Assembly: GCF_003052515.2 (NCBI RefSeq)
Contig: NZ_QARE02000005.1
Location: forward strand, 1 to 64,000
Source of the DNA: Pseudomonas sp. RIT409
Lineage (GTDB): Bacteria; Pseudomonadota; Gammaproteobacteria; Pseudomonadales; Pseudomonadaceae
DNA: 64,000 bases
Direction of reading: 5' to 3'
The notes under the pieces were generated by a model. It was not told where the DNA came from. It ran no database searches and saw only the letters and a list, made by a program, of their open reading frames with translations. Below, in pieces: positions 7,718 to 17,211 of the stretch (within the stretch, counting starts at the first letter, position 1; every line of letters begins with the position of its first letter). Position numbers and translations under genes: made by a program.

Positions 7718-8709
7718 AAGCGCCTCTGGATTCCGCTCTGATGATTTCGCCCGAACAACATGCCGCTGCCTTGCAGTGGCTCGCCCTGCTTCACGAGCAG
7801 CCAAGTGCTGCGGATCAGGCGCGTTTCAGCCGCTGGTTGCGCGCCGATCCCGCTCACGCCGAGGCTTACGCGCAGGCCCAGGTGATCTGGGAGCTGAGTG
7901 AAGAGCCTGCTGCCAAGCTCGCCGCGGAGGACTCGGCAGCCTTGGACGCGTTGCTCAGCAAGATGGATGCGCCGTCCAGGCGTCTATGGCCACATTGGAC
8001 CGCCGCACTGGCGATGGCCGCGTCGGTGGTGATGGCGGTCGGCATAGGCTTGGGCTGGCAGCCGCAGCGCTGGATCGACGATATGGGCGCCGATTACGTT
8101 ACGGGGCCGGGGCTCGTGCGCACTGTAACGCTGGCCGACGACTCACAGGTCACGCTCGACGCGGACAGCGCCATTGCGGTGGATTTCGCCAGGGGCGAGC
8201 GGCATGTGCGCTTGCGTCGAGGTGCGGCTTTCTTTCAGGTCACTCACAGAGGCCAGCCTTTCGTGGTGGACGCAAAGAAGGGTGAAACACGGGTGCTGGG
8301 AACACAGTTCGAAGTGCGCCTGCAGCCCGACGGGGCGCGGGTCACGGTGCTGTCCGGGCGCGTGGGGGTGAAGGCGGGCGCCGACTTGCCGCAACAGACA
8401 CTCACGGCGGGCCAGCGCGTCACCTATGACGCGATCCACACGGCGCCTCCTCAGCCTGTCGACAGCGAAAGCCAGTTGGCCTGGCGTCAAGGGTGGCTGA
8501 ATTACTACCGCACACCGTTGGCGGAAGTCATTGACGACCTGGGCCGCTACTACCCAGGGCGGATCGTGGTGCTCAACGATCGGCTGGCTGCGAAGACAGT
8601 CAGTGGCAGTTTCCCGAGCAAAGACCCGGCGGCGGTGCTGGCAGCACTCAAATCGGTCGTTGGGTTCGAGCAGTACGAAGCGTTGGGGCGGGTGATTGTG
8701 ATTCGTTGA
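7714..8709 (+). CDS. FecR-type anti-sigma factor/regulator
   Basis: A 331-residue inner-membrane protein. The N-terminal cytoplasmic anti-sigma domain (about 10-85) has the DUF4880 hallmark AALQWLALLHEQPSAADQARF..WL. A single membrane span lies at about 95-113. The periplasmic FecR domain (about 125-235) contains LADDSQVTLDADSAIAVDF and RGAAFFQVTHRGQPFVVDA. The C-terminal 90 residues have the STN-like fold (YYRTPLAEVIDDLGRYYPG) that contacts the receptor's signalling domain. It overlaps the sigma gene by four bases (ATGA). It passes the siderophore-bound state of the receptor to the sigma factor. Confidence 0.93.
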   Translation: MKAPLDSALMISPEQHAAALQWLALLHEQPSAADQARFSRWLRADPAHAEAYAQAQVIWELSEEPAAKLAAEDSAALDALLSKMDAPSRRLWPHWTAALAMAASVVMAVGIGLGWQPQRWIDDMGADYVTGPGLVRTVTLADDSQVTLDADSAIAVDFARGERHVRLRRGAAFFQVTHRGQPFVVDAKKGETRVLGTQFEVRLQPDGARVTVLSGRVGVKAGADLPQQTLTAGQRVTYDAIHTAPPQPVDSESQLAWRQGWLNYYRTPLAEVIDDLGRYYPGRIVVLNDRLAAKTVSGSFPSKDPAAVLAALKSVVGFEQYEALGRVIVIR

Positions 8710-8736
8710 GCGGATCATGCAGAGGTGTGTTTGCAC

Positions 8737-11103
8737 GTGAAAGTCTGGCTCGGCTTGTCCTTGGTCACCGTGTGGAGCGCTTGCGTTCAGGCGGACGAGC
8801 CTGCGTATGCGTTTTCACTGTCCGCCAAACCGCTGCCCCATGCGCTAAGCGAATTCAGCCGTGTCACCGGGCAGAGCGTCATCTACACGCAGGACGCTCC
8901 GTATGGCGTCGAGGCTGCGGCCCTCAAAGGATCATTCACTGCCGAACAGGCATTGGGCCGATTGCTGAGGGGATCGGGGCTGCGGTTTCGTCGTGCGACG
9001 CACGATACGTTCACGCTGGAACCTGCACCGAGCGACGGCGCCATTGCCTTGGACCTGACGCAAATCGACGCGACGCGCGACCGCACAAAGACCTGGCAGC
9101 CTCCGGCCAGTGCCTCCGTCATGCGGACCTCCACCCCTTCGCTGGAAAATCCGCAGTTCGTCAGTACGGTACCTGCTCAGGTGCTGCAAGACCTGGCCCC
9201 TCGTAACCTCGACGACGCTTTGAAAAACGTCAGCGGCGTGACTCAGGGCAACACGCTGGGCAGTACCCAGGACACGCTGATCAAGCGCGGCTTTGGCGAA
9301 AACCGTGACGGTTCGATCATGCGCGACGGGATGCCGGTGGTTCAGGGCCGCAGCCTCAATGCCACGGCAGAGCGCGTGGAAGTCCTGAAAGGCCCTGCCT
9401 CGCTGCTGTACGGCATTCAAGATCCGGGCGGGGTGATCAACGTGGTCAGCAAACGGCCCGAATCGCAGCCCAGCCATGCGCTGACGGCCCGAGGCTCGAG
9501 TTACGGCTCGGAGAAAAACGGCAGCGGCGCCACGTTCGACAGCACGGGGCCGGTGGGCGATTCGGCGCTCGCGTATCGTTTGATCGTTGACCACGAGGAC
9601 GAAGATTACTGGCGCAATTTCGGCGTTCATCGCGAGTCCCTGGTGGCGCCATCGCTGGCTTGGTATGGCGAGGCCACGCAAATGATCGCTCGTTATGAGC
9701 ATCGTGAGTTCTTGACGCCATTCGACCGAGGGACCGCTATCGACCCCGTCACCCATCATCCGCTGGACATTCCAGCCACTCGCAGGCTGGACGAGCCGTT
9801 CAATAGCATGGAGGGGCGCTCGGACCTGTATCACTTGGAAATCGATCACCAGTTCGACGAGAACTGGAAGGGTCATCTGGGCTACAGCTACAACCGGGAA
9901 ACCTACGACGCCAGCCAGGTGCGGGTCACCGCCGTGAACCCGGCCAGCGGCACCTTGAGTCGCTCGATGGATGGTACCGGGGACGCCTTGAGCACGGACC
10001 GTTTCACCACGCTGAGCCTCGATGGCAGCGTCGATATCGCTGGAATGCGCCATGATCTGCTGGTGGGATTCGATGACGAGTACCGCAAGTTCTACCGTGG
10101 TGAGTTGATTCGGCAAAGGAGCCTGAGCACCTTCAGTTACCTGAACCCAATGTATGGCCGAGAGGTCGAGGGTACGCATGTCAGCGCCCCCGACAGCAAT
10201 CAGTTGGATGTTCTGCGCAGTGACGCGTTATTTCTCCAGGATTCGCTGCACCTGAACGATAAGTGGGTATTCGTCGCGGGTGCGCGCTATCAACGCTTCG
10301 ATCAGCAGGCCGGCAAGGGCATTCCGTTCACCCGGAACACCGACCTGAACGGCGAAAAATGGATTCCCCGCGCGGGGCTGGTCTATCGATACGACGACGA
10401 GGTGTCGTTGTATGGCAGTTACACCGAGGCGTTCAAACCCAACGCCAGCATCGCGGCGCTGACGGGCGGCACCGTGCTCGATTCAGGCACCTTGCCCGAA
10501 CAGTCCAGGGCCTGGGAGCTGGGCTCGAAATGGGATTTGCAGAGCGGGGTCAGCGGCACGCTGGCGCTGTTTGATATCAGGAAACGCAACGTACTGGTGG
10601 CCAATTTCGACGCGCCAAGCGCCAGCACGGTCTACAGCACGGCCGGCGAGGTGCGTTCACGGGGTGTCGAACTGGAGCTTAGTGGGCAGTTATCCGAGCG
10701 TTGGAGCCTGATCGGTGGCTACGCTTTCACGGATGCCTGGGTGACGAAAGACCCGACATTGGAGGGTCACCGTTTGCAGAACGTGCCCAGGCACAGCGGC
10801 TCGCTGTCGGCAGCGTACGACGCGGGTGCGATGCTGGGCGGTGATCGACTGAGAGTCGGCGCCGGCGCCACTTACGTAGGCGATCGAGCGGGCAATCCCG
10901 CGAACGATTTCACCTTGCCGGGTTATACCATCGCCGACGCCTTCGCGACCTACGAAACGAAGCTGGACGGGCAAACGCTCACGTTTCAACTCAACGTGAA
11001 GAATCTGTTCGACCGAACGTACTACAGCTCGGCAGTAAGCCAGTATTTCGTTTCCCTCGGGGACGCGCGGCAAGTGGTTCTGGCGACCACGCTGGCTTTT
11101 TGA
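8737..11103 (+). CDS. TonB-dependent siderophore receptor with N-terminal signalling domain
   Basis: 788 residues if started at GTG 8737, which gives a clean signal peptide (VKVWLGLSLVTVWSACVQA, cut before DEP). GTG 8725 and TTG 8731 are alternatives; AGAGG at 8721 serves either. The mature protein begins with an STN domain (FSLSAKPLPHALSEFSRVTG, about 25-95). Next come a TonB-box-like stretch and the plug (LDDALKNVSGVTQGN; GPASLLYGIQDPGGVINVVSKRP). A 22-strand barrel ends LATTLAF with the terminal Phe needed for assembly. The layout matches FoxA/FhuE/FiuA-type hydroxamate receptors that signal to FecR. The ligand is not readable; a ferrioxamine- or ferrichrome-like xenosiderophore is a guess from family and from the FoxB-like neighbour. 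Confidence 0.93.
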   Translation: MKVWLGLSLVTVWSACVQADEPAYAFSLSAKPLPHALSEFSRVTGQSVIYTQDAPYGVEAAALKGSFTAEQALGRLLRGSGLRFRRATHDTFTLEPAPSDGAIALDLTQIDATRDRTKTWQPPASASVMRTSTPSLENPQFVSTVPAQVLQDLAPRNLDDALKNVSGVTQGNTLGSTQDTLIKRGFGENRDGSIMRDGMPVVQGRSLNATAERVEVLKGPASLLYGIQDPGGVINVVSKRPESQPSHALTARGSSYGSEKNGSGATFDSTGPVGDSALAYRLIVDHEDEDYWRNFGVHRESLVAPSLAWYGEATQMIARYEHREFLTPFDRGTAIDPVTHHPLDIPATRRLDEPFNSMEGRSDLYHLEIDHQFDENWKGHLGYSYNRETYDASQVRVTAVNPASGTLSRSMDGTGDALSTDRFTTLSLDGSVDIAGMRHDLLVGFDDEYRKFYRGELIRQRSLSTFSYLNPMYGREVEGTHVSAPDSNQLDVLRSDALFLQDSLHLNDKWVFVAGARYQRFDQQAGKGIPFTRNTDLNGEKWIPRAGLVYRYDDEVSLYGSYTEAFKPNASIAALTGGTVLDSGTLPEQSRAWELGSKWDLQSGVSGTLALFDIRKRNVLVANFDAPSASTVYSTAGEVRSRGVELELSGQLSERWSLIGGYAFTDAWVTKDPTLEGHRLQNVPRHSGSLSAAYDAGAMLGGDRLRVGAGATYVGDRAGNPANDFTLPGYTIADAFATYETKLDGQTLTFQLNVKNLFDRTYYSSAVSQYFVSLGDARQVVLATTLAF

Positions 11104-11219
11104 GAGGCTTCTGAGCGCTGCGCCTGAGCTTGCCTGTCGGGCTGTCTGACGCACCGCGTGGCCAGGTTTTTCTAGGTGCGGAGGTCGAACACCGGCACGA
11201 ACCCGCTCGGAATGCGGCC

Positions 11220-12095
11220 TCAGGATTGAAACGCCAGCCGATAGGCCCCCGGCGTTGCGCCCATCGCCTGCCTGAACGTGTTGCTGAAATGGCTGGCACT
11301 GGCGAATCCACAGGCCAGCGCAATGTCACCAAAGGGCTGGCGCGTGTTGCGAAGTTGTTCGCGGGCCCGGTTGATGCGGCGGGCGAGCAGGTAGCGGTGT
11401 GGCGGCAAACCGAAGCTTTCACGGAACATCCGCGCGAAGTGGTATTCGGACAGCGCGCACAGGTTCGCCAGTTGCCCGAGACTCAGGGGTTCGGCGAGGT
11501 TCAGCTCGATGAACTCCACCAGCTGACGACGCAGGTGCGGCGCCAGGCCACCCTTGAGCTTCAGGCCTTCGCGCAGTCCCATCTGGTTGAGCACCATGTG
11601 ATCGAGCAGGTCATGCGCCAAGCTGCTGGTCTGCAGACGGTCACCCGGTTCGCTCCAGTTCATGCGGATTAAACGATGAAAGCGCTCCGCCTGCGCCTGA
11701 TCATCGAGGAAGGTGGCTTCGCGCAGCATCATTTCCCGAGGCTCGCGGTCCAGCAACGTGACGCAACGGTGCGCGAAGTCCTCAGGGCTGATGTAAAGGT
11801 GAGCCAGCCGGATATCGCCATTGACCACCCATGACGACTGGTGCCCGGCAGGCAATACGCACAGCTTGCCCGGTGCGCCTTTGCGGTCGGGCTGATCTCG
11901 GCGGTAAGTCCCTGTGCCACCGTCGATGTAGCAGGACAGGGTATGGTGGCTGGGGGCGTGATAGTCCTGGGCATCGTGGCGGTTGTTCCACAGTGCAGCC
12001 ACGACGCCATCTCCCAACGAGGCACTTTGCTCCAAGCGCGCATGGGGCGAGCGGTTCAGCGACTGGAATACCTGAATGTGGTCGAGTGGGGGCAT
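11220..12095 (-). CDS. AraC-family transcriptional regulator
   Basis: 291 residues from ATG 12095 (MPPLDHIQVFQSL). The frame continues upstream without a better start. The N-terminal cupin-like sensing region (about 1-170, with GHQSSWVVNGDIRLAHLYI) precedes two helix-turn-helix units: LSLGQLANLCALSEYHFARMF and FGDIALACGFASASHFSNTF. The AraC signature GATPGAYR lies at the C-terminus. It is divergently transcribed from the EamA exporter gene across about 170 bases, the usual arrangement for a local regulator of that exporter. The inducer is unknown. Confidence 0.9.
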   Translation of the reverse strand: MPPLDHIQVFQSLNRSPHARLEQSASLGDGVVAALWNNRHDAQDYHAPSHHTLSCYIDGGTGTYRRDQPDRKGAPGKLCVLPAGHQSSWVVNGDIRLAHLYISPEDFAHRCVTLLDREPREMMLREATFLDDQAQAERFHRLIRMNWSEPGDRLQTSSLAHDLLDHMVLNQMGLREGLKLKGGLAPHLRRQLVEFIELNLAEPLSLGQLANLCALSEYHFARMFRESFGLPPHRYLLARRINRAREQLRNTRQPFGDIALACGFASASHFSNTFRQAMGATPGAYRLAFQS

Positions 12096-12266
12096 GGGGC
12101 TGCTCGTGGAACCTTGACTGCCGAGACGTGAACGCCATCGGTTGCGGTGTTTGCATCCTACTCCCTGAGAGGCTCGCTGGCAGCGGGGGAGCACGCAAAT
12201 GCGCAAGTTTTTGCAAGTGGCGCCGACAGGCGTCGAGCAGACTGGTGGCTCATCGAGGAGCCTGTC

Positions 12267-13166
12267 ATGAACATTTCGTTGTACCTGCTGACCGTCCTGA
12301 TCTGGGGCACCACCTGGATAGCCCTGAAGCTGCAATTGGGCGAGGTGGCGATTCCGGTGTCGATCGTTTACCGCTTTGCCCTCTCGGCGCTGATTCTGTT
12401 CACGCTGCTGTTGGCCAGCGGCAAGTTGCAACGGCTCGGGCGCCGGGGGCAGTTCATTTGCCTGGCGCAGGGGCTTTGCCTGTTCTGCGTCAATTTCATG
12501 TGCTTCTACACGGCGAGCCGCTGGATTCCCAGCGGGTTGGTGGCGGTGGTGTTTTCTACCGCCACCTTATGGAATGCGCTCAACGCGCGGGTGTTCTTCA
12601 AACAGCAAATCGCTCGCAATGTGCTGGCCGGTGGCGCATTGGGCTTGCTCGGCCTGGGGTGTCTGTTCTGGCCTGAGCTTTCGGGGCACAGCGCCAGTCG
12701 CGAAACGCTCATCGGGCTCGGTCTGGCCCTGCTTGGCACGCTGTGCTTCTCGGCGGGCAACATGCTGTCGAGCCTGCAGCAAAAGGCCGGCCTGCGGCCG
12801 CTGACCACCAACGCGTACGGCATGTTGTACGGCGCGGCAATGCTGTGTGGGTACTGCCTGATCAGCGGAACACCGTTCGCGTTCGAATGGAATGCCCGCT
12901 ACATCGGCTCGCTGTTGTACTTGGTGATTCCGGGTTCGGTGATCGGCTTCACGGCGTATCTGACGCTGGTGGGTCGTATGGGCCCGGAACGCGCCGCGTA
13001 CTGCACCGTGCTGTTCCCCGTGGTAGCGCTCAACGTCTCGGCGTTCGCCGAAGGCTATCAGTGGACCTTGCCCGCCTTGATGGGGCTGGCATTGGTCATG
13101 GTGGGTAATGTTCTGGTGTTCAGGAAACCGAAAGCGGTATTGCCGGCAGCGGCCAAGTTGGCCTGA
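12267..13166 (+). CDS. EamA/DMT-family exporter
   Basis: A 299-residue inner-membrane protein with ten predicted membrane segments in two EamA repeats. The start at ATG 12267 is preceded by GAGGAG. The first repeat opens LLTVLIWGTTWIALKLQLG, the typical DMT N-terminus. The second begins near LLGTLCFSAGNMLSSLQQK. It probably exports a small metabolite or toxic compound. Substrates in this family cannot be read from sequence. The divergent AraC-type gene likely controls it. Confidence 0.88.
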   Translation: MNISLYLLTVLIWGTTWIALKLQLGEVAIPVSIVYRFALSALILFTLLLASGKLQRLGRRGQFICLAQGLCLFCVNFMCFYTASRWIPSGLVAVVFSTATLWNALNARVFFKQQIARNVLAGGALGLLGLGCLFWPELSGHSASRETLIGLGLALLGTLCFSAGNMLSSLQQKAGLRPLTTNAYGMLYGAAMLCGYCLISGTPFAFEWNARYIGSLLYLVIPGSVIGFTAYLTLVGRMGPERAAYCTVLFPVVALNVSAFAEGYQWTLPALMGLALVMVGNVLVFRKPKAVLPAAAKLA

Positions 13167-13181
13167 GGTCGGTGCTCTGAG

Positions 13182-13212
13182 GTGTGTTCCCACGCTGGGC
13201 GTGGGAACGGTC
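13182..13212. repeat. Short REP-like palindrome (GTTCCCACGC type)
   Basis: GTGTTCCCACGC and GCGTGGGAAC form a near-perfect hairpin between the convergent EamA and reductase genes. The same palindrome core recurs at 35395-35477. It is a common dispersed element of Pseudomonas genomes and may act as a transcript end. Confidence 0.7.
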
Positions 13213-13223
13213 CACAGGAAGGC

Positions 13224-14198
13224 TCAGCCCTTCCAGGCCTGGGGGTTTACCAAGTCCCGCGGTTTCTCACCCAACAATGCGGCGCGCAGGTTGCTGTAGG
13301 CTCGGTCTGCCATGGCCTGACGGGTTTCATGGGTCGCCGAGCCAATGTGTGGCAAGGTCACGGCATTGCTCAACTGGAACAGCGGCGAGTCGGACAATGG
13401 CTCCTTTTCATACACATCCAGCCCAGCACCGCGCAGCGTGCCGTTTTGCAACGCTTCGATCAGGGCCTGTTCGTCGACGATCGGACCGCGTGCGATGTTC
13501 ACCAGGATTGCGCTTTTTTTCATCAACGCCAGTTCACGCGTGCTGATCAAGTGTCGAGTCTTTTCGCTCAGCGGTACGACCAGGCACACGAAATCGGATT
13601 CGGCCAGCAGTTGATCCAGCGTGCGGAATTGCGCACCCAATGCTTGCTCCACCGCCGGCTTGCGCGAGTTGCCGCTGTACAGGATCGGCATGTCGAACCC
13701 CAGTCGCCCGCGACGTGCGACTGCCGCACCGATGTTGCCCATACCCACAATGCCGAGTGTCTTCCCGTAGACATCGGTGCCGAACTGCGGCGCCTCGATG
13801 CTTCGCGTCCATTTCCCGGCCTTGGTGTAGGCGTCCAACTCGGCCACGCGGCGCGCAGTGCTCATGATCAGCGAGAAACCCAGGTCCGCGGTGCTTTCCG
13901 TTAGCACGTCCGGCGTGTTGGTCAACAGGATGCCGCGTTCGCTGAGGTAATCGACATCGTAATTGTCGTAACCCACGGAAATGCTCGACACCACCTGCAG
14001 TTGCGCGGCGTTCTCCAACTGCTCGCGGCCCAGCTTGCGGCCCGCGCCAATCATGCCGTGCACGTGGGGCAGGGCATCGTTGAACTGTGCGTTCAAGTCG
14101 CCTTTTTTAGGGTCGGGAATGATCACGTTGAAGTCTTGCTGCAGGCGCTCGGCCATTTCCGGGGACACGCGACTGAAGGCAAGGACGGTCTTTTTCAT
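13224..14198 (-). CDS. tkrA: 2-hydroxyacid dehydrogenase, 2-ketogluconate/glyoxylate reductase type
   Basis: A 324-residue D-isomer-specific 2-hydroxyacid dehydrogenase. The NAD(P)-binding Rossmann motif is GIVGMGNIGAAVARR (about 150-164). The catalytic residues are Arg in VNIARGPIVDE, Glu in GAGLDVYEKEP and His in LPHIGSATHE. The order and spacing match GhrB/TkrA, which reduces 2-ketogluconate, glyoxylate and hydroxypyruvate in the cytoplasm. In many Pseudomonas species tkrA sits in the ketogluconate (kgu) cluster. Here it is alone, followed by a REPIN and a LysR gene. The family is certain; the preferred substrate is inferred. Confidence 0.85.
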   Translation of the reverse strand: MKKTVLAFSRVSPEMAERLQQDFNVIIPDPKKGDLNAQFNDALPHVHGMIGAGRKLGREQLENAAQLQVVSSISVGYDNYDVDYLSERGILLTNTPDVLTESTADLGFSLIMSTARRVAELDAYTKAGKWTRSIEAPQFGTDVYGKTLGIVGMGNIGAAVARRGRLGFDMPILYSGNSRKPAVEQALGAQFRTLDQLLAESDFVCLVVPLSEKTRHLISTRELALMKKSAILVNIARGPIVDEQALIEALQNGTLRGAGLDVYEKEPLSDSPLFQLSNAVTLPHIGSATHETRQAMADRAYSNLRAALLGEKPRDLVNPQAWKG

Positions 14199-14289
14199 CG
14201 GATAGCTTCTCTCGGCAGTTCAGAAGGACGATGCGTAGCACGCTAACATTCTTGTTGGAGGTTGGGCAGGGGGAGCCGCGCAACGGCTT

Positions 14290-14396
14290 TTGCAGGAGCG
14301 CGCTTGCCTTGGGCGGCAATCCGACGATTGCGGTGGGCCACAGCAGGTAGTAGGACTGGCACTCCGCAATCGTCGGAACGCCGCCCAGAGCACGCG
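14290..14396. repeat. REPIN (paired inverted REP elements)
   Basis: One arm (GCAGGAGCGCGCTTGCC, then GGGCGGCAATCCGACGATTG) is mirrored by CAATCGTCGGAACGCCGCCC and a degraded outer arm. The loop-proximal sequence is the same as in the element at 31684-31790, so both belong to one subfamily. It separates the reductase gene from the LysR gene. Confidence 0.75.
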
Positions 14397-14423
14397 CGGT
14401 CCGGCAATGGATATCGTTCGCCG

Positions 14424-15371
14424 TTACACCAACTCTGGCAGGACGTGGGTCTGCAAATCCGCCTCATGGGCCGCCATGATTTCCGGCAGCGAGCCGCGCA
14501 GGTATTCCACCCAGGTCTTGATCTTCGCATCCAGATACTGGCGCGACGGGTAAATGGCATACAGGTTCAGCTCGTTCGAGCGGTATTGCGGCAATACACG
14601 GCTCAGCGAGCCGTTACGCAAACCTTCGATGGCCGAATAGATCGGCAGGATGCCCACGCCCATGCCGCTGCTGATGGCAGCCTTCATCGCGTCGGCCGAG
14701 TTGACCTGAAAGGGCGAACTGCCGATGGTCACGGTTTCCTGGCCCTCGGGTCCGTCGAATGCCCACTTTTCCAGCGGAAAGGCCGGGCTGACCAGCCGCA
14801 GACACGCATGGTTAAGCAGATCCGTCGGCTTCTGCGGCAGCCCGAAGGCTTTGATGTAGGCCGGCGAAGCGCAAAAGATGCTGTAGGTGATGCCCAGCCG
14901 CTGCGAAACGAAGCCTGAGTCCGGCAGTTCGCTGGCCAGCACGATGGACACGTCAAACCCTTCTTCGAGCAGGTCCGGCACGCGGTTGGTCATCGTGAGG
15001 TCGAACGACACGTCGGGGTGGTTTCGTCGGTAGCGAGCGATGGCATCGATGACGTAATGCTGGCCGACGCCCGTCATGGTATGGACTTTCAATTGCCCGG
15101 CAGGGCGTGCATGCGCATCGCTGGCTTCTGCTTCCGCTTCTTCGACGTAAGCAAGGATCTGCTCGCAGCGCAGGAGGTAGCGCTTGCCGGCTTCTGTCAG
15201 GGCGATGCGGCGAGTGGTGCGGTTCAGGAGGCGGGTTTGCAGATGCGCTTCGAGATTGGAAACAGCGCGGGAAACGTTGGCGGTTGTGGTGTCCAGTTGA
15301 GCGGCCGCAGCGGTGAAACTGCCCGCTTGGGCCACGCAACTGAAAGCGCGCATGTTTTGCAGAGTGTCCAT
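14424..15371 (-). CDS. LysR-family transcriptional regulator, likely regulator of the adjacent efflux operon
   Basis: A 315-residue LysR protein. The winged helix-turn-helix lies at residues about 3-62 (MRAFSCVAQAGSFTAAAAQLDTTTANVSRAVSNLE in two parts). The effector-binding domain follows (QLKVHTMTGVGQHYVID onward), with the usual GMGVGILPIYSAIEGL near the end. It is divergent from the NodT-FUSC-DUF1656-HlyD operon across about 180 bases. That layout resembles AaeR with aaeXAB, so regulation of that pump by an aromatic acid is a reasonable inference. Confidence 0.9.
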   Translation of the reverse strand: MDTLQNMRAFSCVAQAGSFTAAAAQLDTTTANVSRAVSNLEAHLQTRLLNRTTRRIALTEAGKRYLLRCEQILAYVEEAEAEASDAHARPAGQLKVHTMTGVGQHYVIDAIARYRRNHPDVSFDLTMTNRVPDLLEEGFDVSIVLASELPDSGFVSQRLGITYSIFCASPAYIKAFGLPQKPTDLLNHACLRLVSPAFPLEKWAFDGPEGQETVTIGSSPFQVNSADAMKAAISSGMGVGILPIYSAIEGLRNGSLSRVLPQYRSNELNLYAIYPSRQYLDAKIKTWVEYLRGSLPEIMAAHEADLQTHVLPELV

Positions 15372-15552
15372 GGGCCGTTCTCTGGTGAGATAGCAAATTG
15401 TGACATGAAGTTACTGATCTATGTCAGCCATACCAAAGGATTATCTTCCTTTCAGTAACAAAGATTCGCAGAACGCCCGGCTTATCGGCGAAACAGACGC
15501 GTCCTAGAATCGCCGCTCGCTTCCACATCTCTCATTTCGGGTAATTGCAGCT

Positions 15553-17064
15553 GTGCCGCGTCGCATCGTCAGGGGCCTCATGCCCCTCAGTGTCTGGGCT
15601 TTAACGTTACTCATCAGCGGCTGCATTGGAACCGGCGGAATTGCCCCTCAGAGCACCACGTTATCGCCAGACAGTCTGGCGACCGACGAGGCCATCAAGG
15701 AAGCCGACAAGGATGCCCATTGGCCGGACGGCCAGTGGTGGCGGGCCTATGGCGATGATCAACTCAACCATTGGATCGAGCTGGCGGCGCTGGGCAGTCC
15801 CAGCCTGGCGATTGCCGCCGCCCGTGTTCGGCAGGCCAAAGCCATGGCCGGCGTCGCCGAGTCGGCCGAGTCGTTGCACGCTACCGCGGACAGCACTCTC
15901 AAACGTCACAACTGGCCCACCGACCCGTTCTACGGCCCCGGCGACCTGTCGAACACCAGTACGTGGGATAACAACGCGTCCATCGGCCTGAGCTATTCCC
16001 TGGACCTGTGGGGCAAGAAAAGCAACAGCACCGAGCAGGCGCTGGACATGGCCCATATGAGCGCAGCGCAAGCGCGGCAGGCGCAATTGGAACTGCAGGA
16101 CAACATCGTCCGCGCCTATATTCAGCTGTCGCTGAACTACGCCCAGCGTGACATCGCCGAGGCGACCCTTGCCCAGCAAGAGCAGATCCTCGAACTGGCT
16201 CAGCGTCGGTTGAAGGGGGGGATTGGCACTCACTTCGAGGTGAGTCAGGCACAGGCGCCGCTGCCGGAGACCCACCGCCAGATCGACGCGCTGGATGAAG
16301 CCATTGCCCTGAGTCGCAATCAGATCGCAGCCCTGGCTGGAAAGGGGCCGGGCGACGGTGCCAGCCTCAAGCGTCCGACCTTGTCGCTAGGGACCGCACT
16401 CAAACTGCCGTCCTCGTTGCCTGCGCAACTGCTGGGCCAGCGCCCTGATGTCGTGGCCAGCCGCTGGCGCGTGGCGGCCCAGGCTCGGGGCATCGACGTC
16501 GCCCATGCCGGTTTCTACCCCAACGTCGACTTGATGGGCAGCCTCGGTTACATGGCCACCGGTGGCGGGATGCTGGAGTTTCTCACCGGTAAGAAATTCA
16601 ACTACAGCGTGGGCCCCGCCATCACGTTGCCCATCTTCGATGGCGGGCGTCTGCGGTCGGAACTGGGTGTGGCATCGGCGGGGTACGACGCTGCGGTCGG
16701 GCAGTACAACCAAACCTTGATCAATGCGCTCAAGAACATTTCCGATCAGTTGATTCGCCGCGAGTCGATGAGCAAACAGCAAGTCTTCGCCGATCAATCG
16801 GTGGCGGCTGCGCAGAAGACTTACGACATCGCAAGGGTCGCCTATCAACGCGGCCTGACCGATTACCTCAATGTGCTCAACGCGCAAACGTTGCTGTTTC
16901 ATCAGGAGCAGGTTCAGCAGCAGGTACAGGCCGCTCGCCTGACCGTTCACGCCGAATTGGTGGTGGCGCTGGGTGGGGGATTGATGGCAGGGAACGATTC
17001 GCCAGCGGCTGAAAAAACCGTCGCGCCGAAAACGCCGGTTTCGCTGAGCGTGCTGGGACAGTGA
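15553..17064 (+). CDS. Outer-membrane efflux lipoprotein, NodT/OprM family
   Basis: 503 residues from GTG 15553. An ATG at 15580 with AGGGG close before it is an equally good start. It has a lipoprotein signal peptide ending in the lipobox LISGC. Two OEP repeats follow, for example WRAYGDDQLNHWIELA, SLDLWGKKSN, then QLLGQRPDVVASRWRVAAQ and SVGPAITLPIFDGGRLRSE, the standard markers of NodT-type trimeric channels. It forms the outer-membrane duct of a tripartite pump. The inner-membrane and adaptor genes follow in the same direction, but a REP-like element separates it from the next gene by about 150 bases. Confidence 0.92.
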   Translation: MPRRIVRGLMPLSVWALTLLISGCIGTGGIAPQSTTLSPDSLATDEAIKEADKDAHWPDGQWWRAYGDDQLNHWIELAALGSPSLAIAAARVRQAKAMAGVAESAESLHATADSTLKRHNWPTDPFYGPGDLSNTSTWDNNASIGLSYSLDLWGKKSNSTEQALDMAHMSAAQARQAQLELQDNIVRAYIQLSLNYAQRDIAEATLAQQEQILELAQRRLKGGIGTHFEVSQAQAPLPETHRQIDALDEAIALSRNQIAALAGKGPGDGASLKRPTLSLGTALKLPSSLPAQLLGQRPDVVASRWRVAAQARGIDVAHAGFYPNVDLMGSLGYMATGGGMLEFLTGKKFNYSVGPAITLPIFDGGRLRSELGVASAGYDAAVGQYNQTLINALKNISDQLIRRESMSKQQVFADQSVAAAQKTYDIARVAYQRGLTDYLNVLNAQTLLFHQEQVQQQVQAARLTVHAELVVALGGGLMAGNDSPAAEKTVAPKTPVSLSVLGQ

Positions 17065-17149
17065 TCAGATGAATGTTCCGCCAGACAAACAGGCCACTTC
17101 GTCGGATGTGCCGCCCAGGCCCGGCGCGCGCCTCCAAGGGATCGCATTC

Positions 17150-17205
17150 CAACGTAGGAGCGCGCTTGTCCGCGATATCGTCCTATCGGGCGATACAGGG
17201 CCTGA
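17150..17205. repeat. REP element
   Basis: ACGTAGGAGCGCGCTTGTCCGC (read in two halves) is the standard arm of the dominant REP family here, followed by a short palindrome around ATCGTCCTATCGGGCGAT. It sits between the outer-membrane and inner-membrane pump genes. Confidence 0.65.
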
Positions 17206-17211
17206 GTTGAA

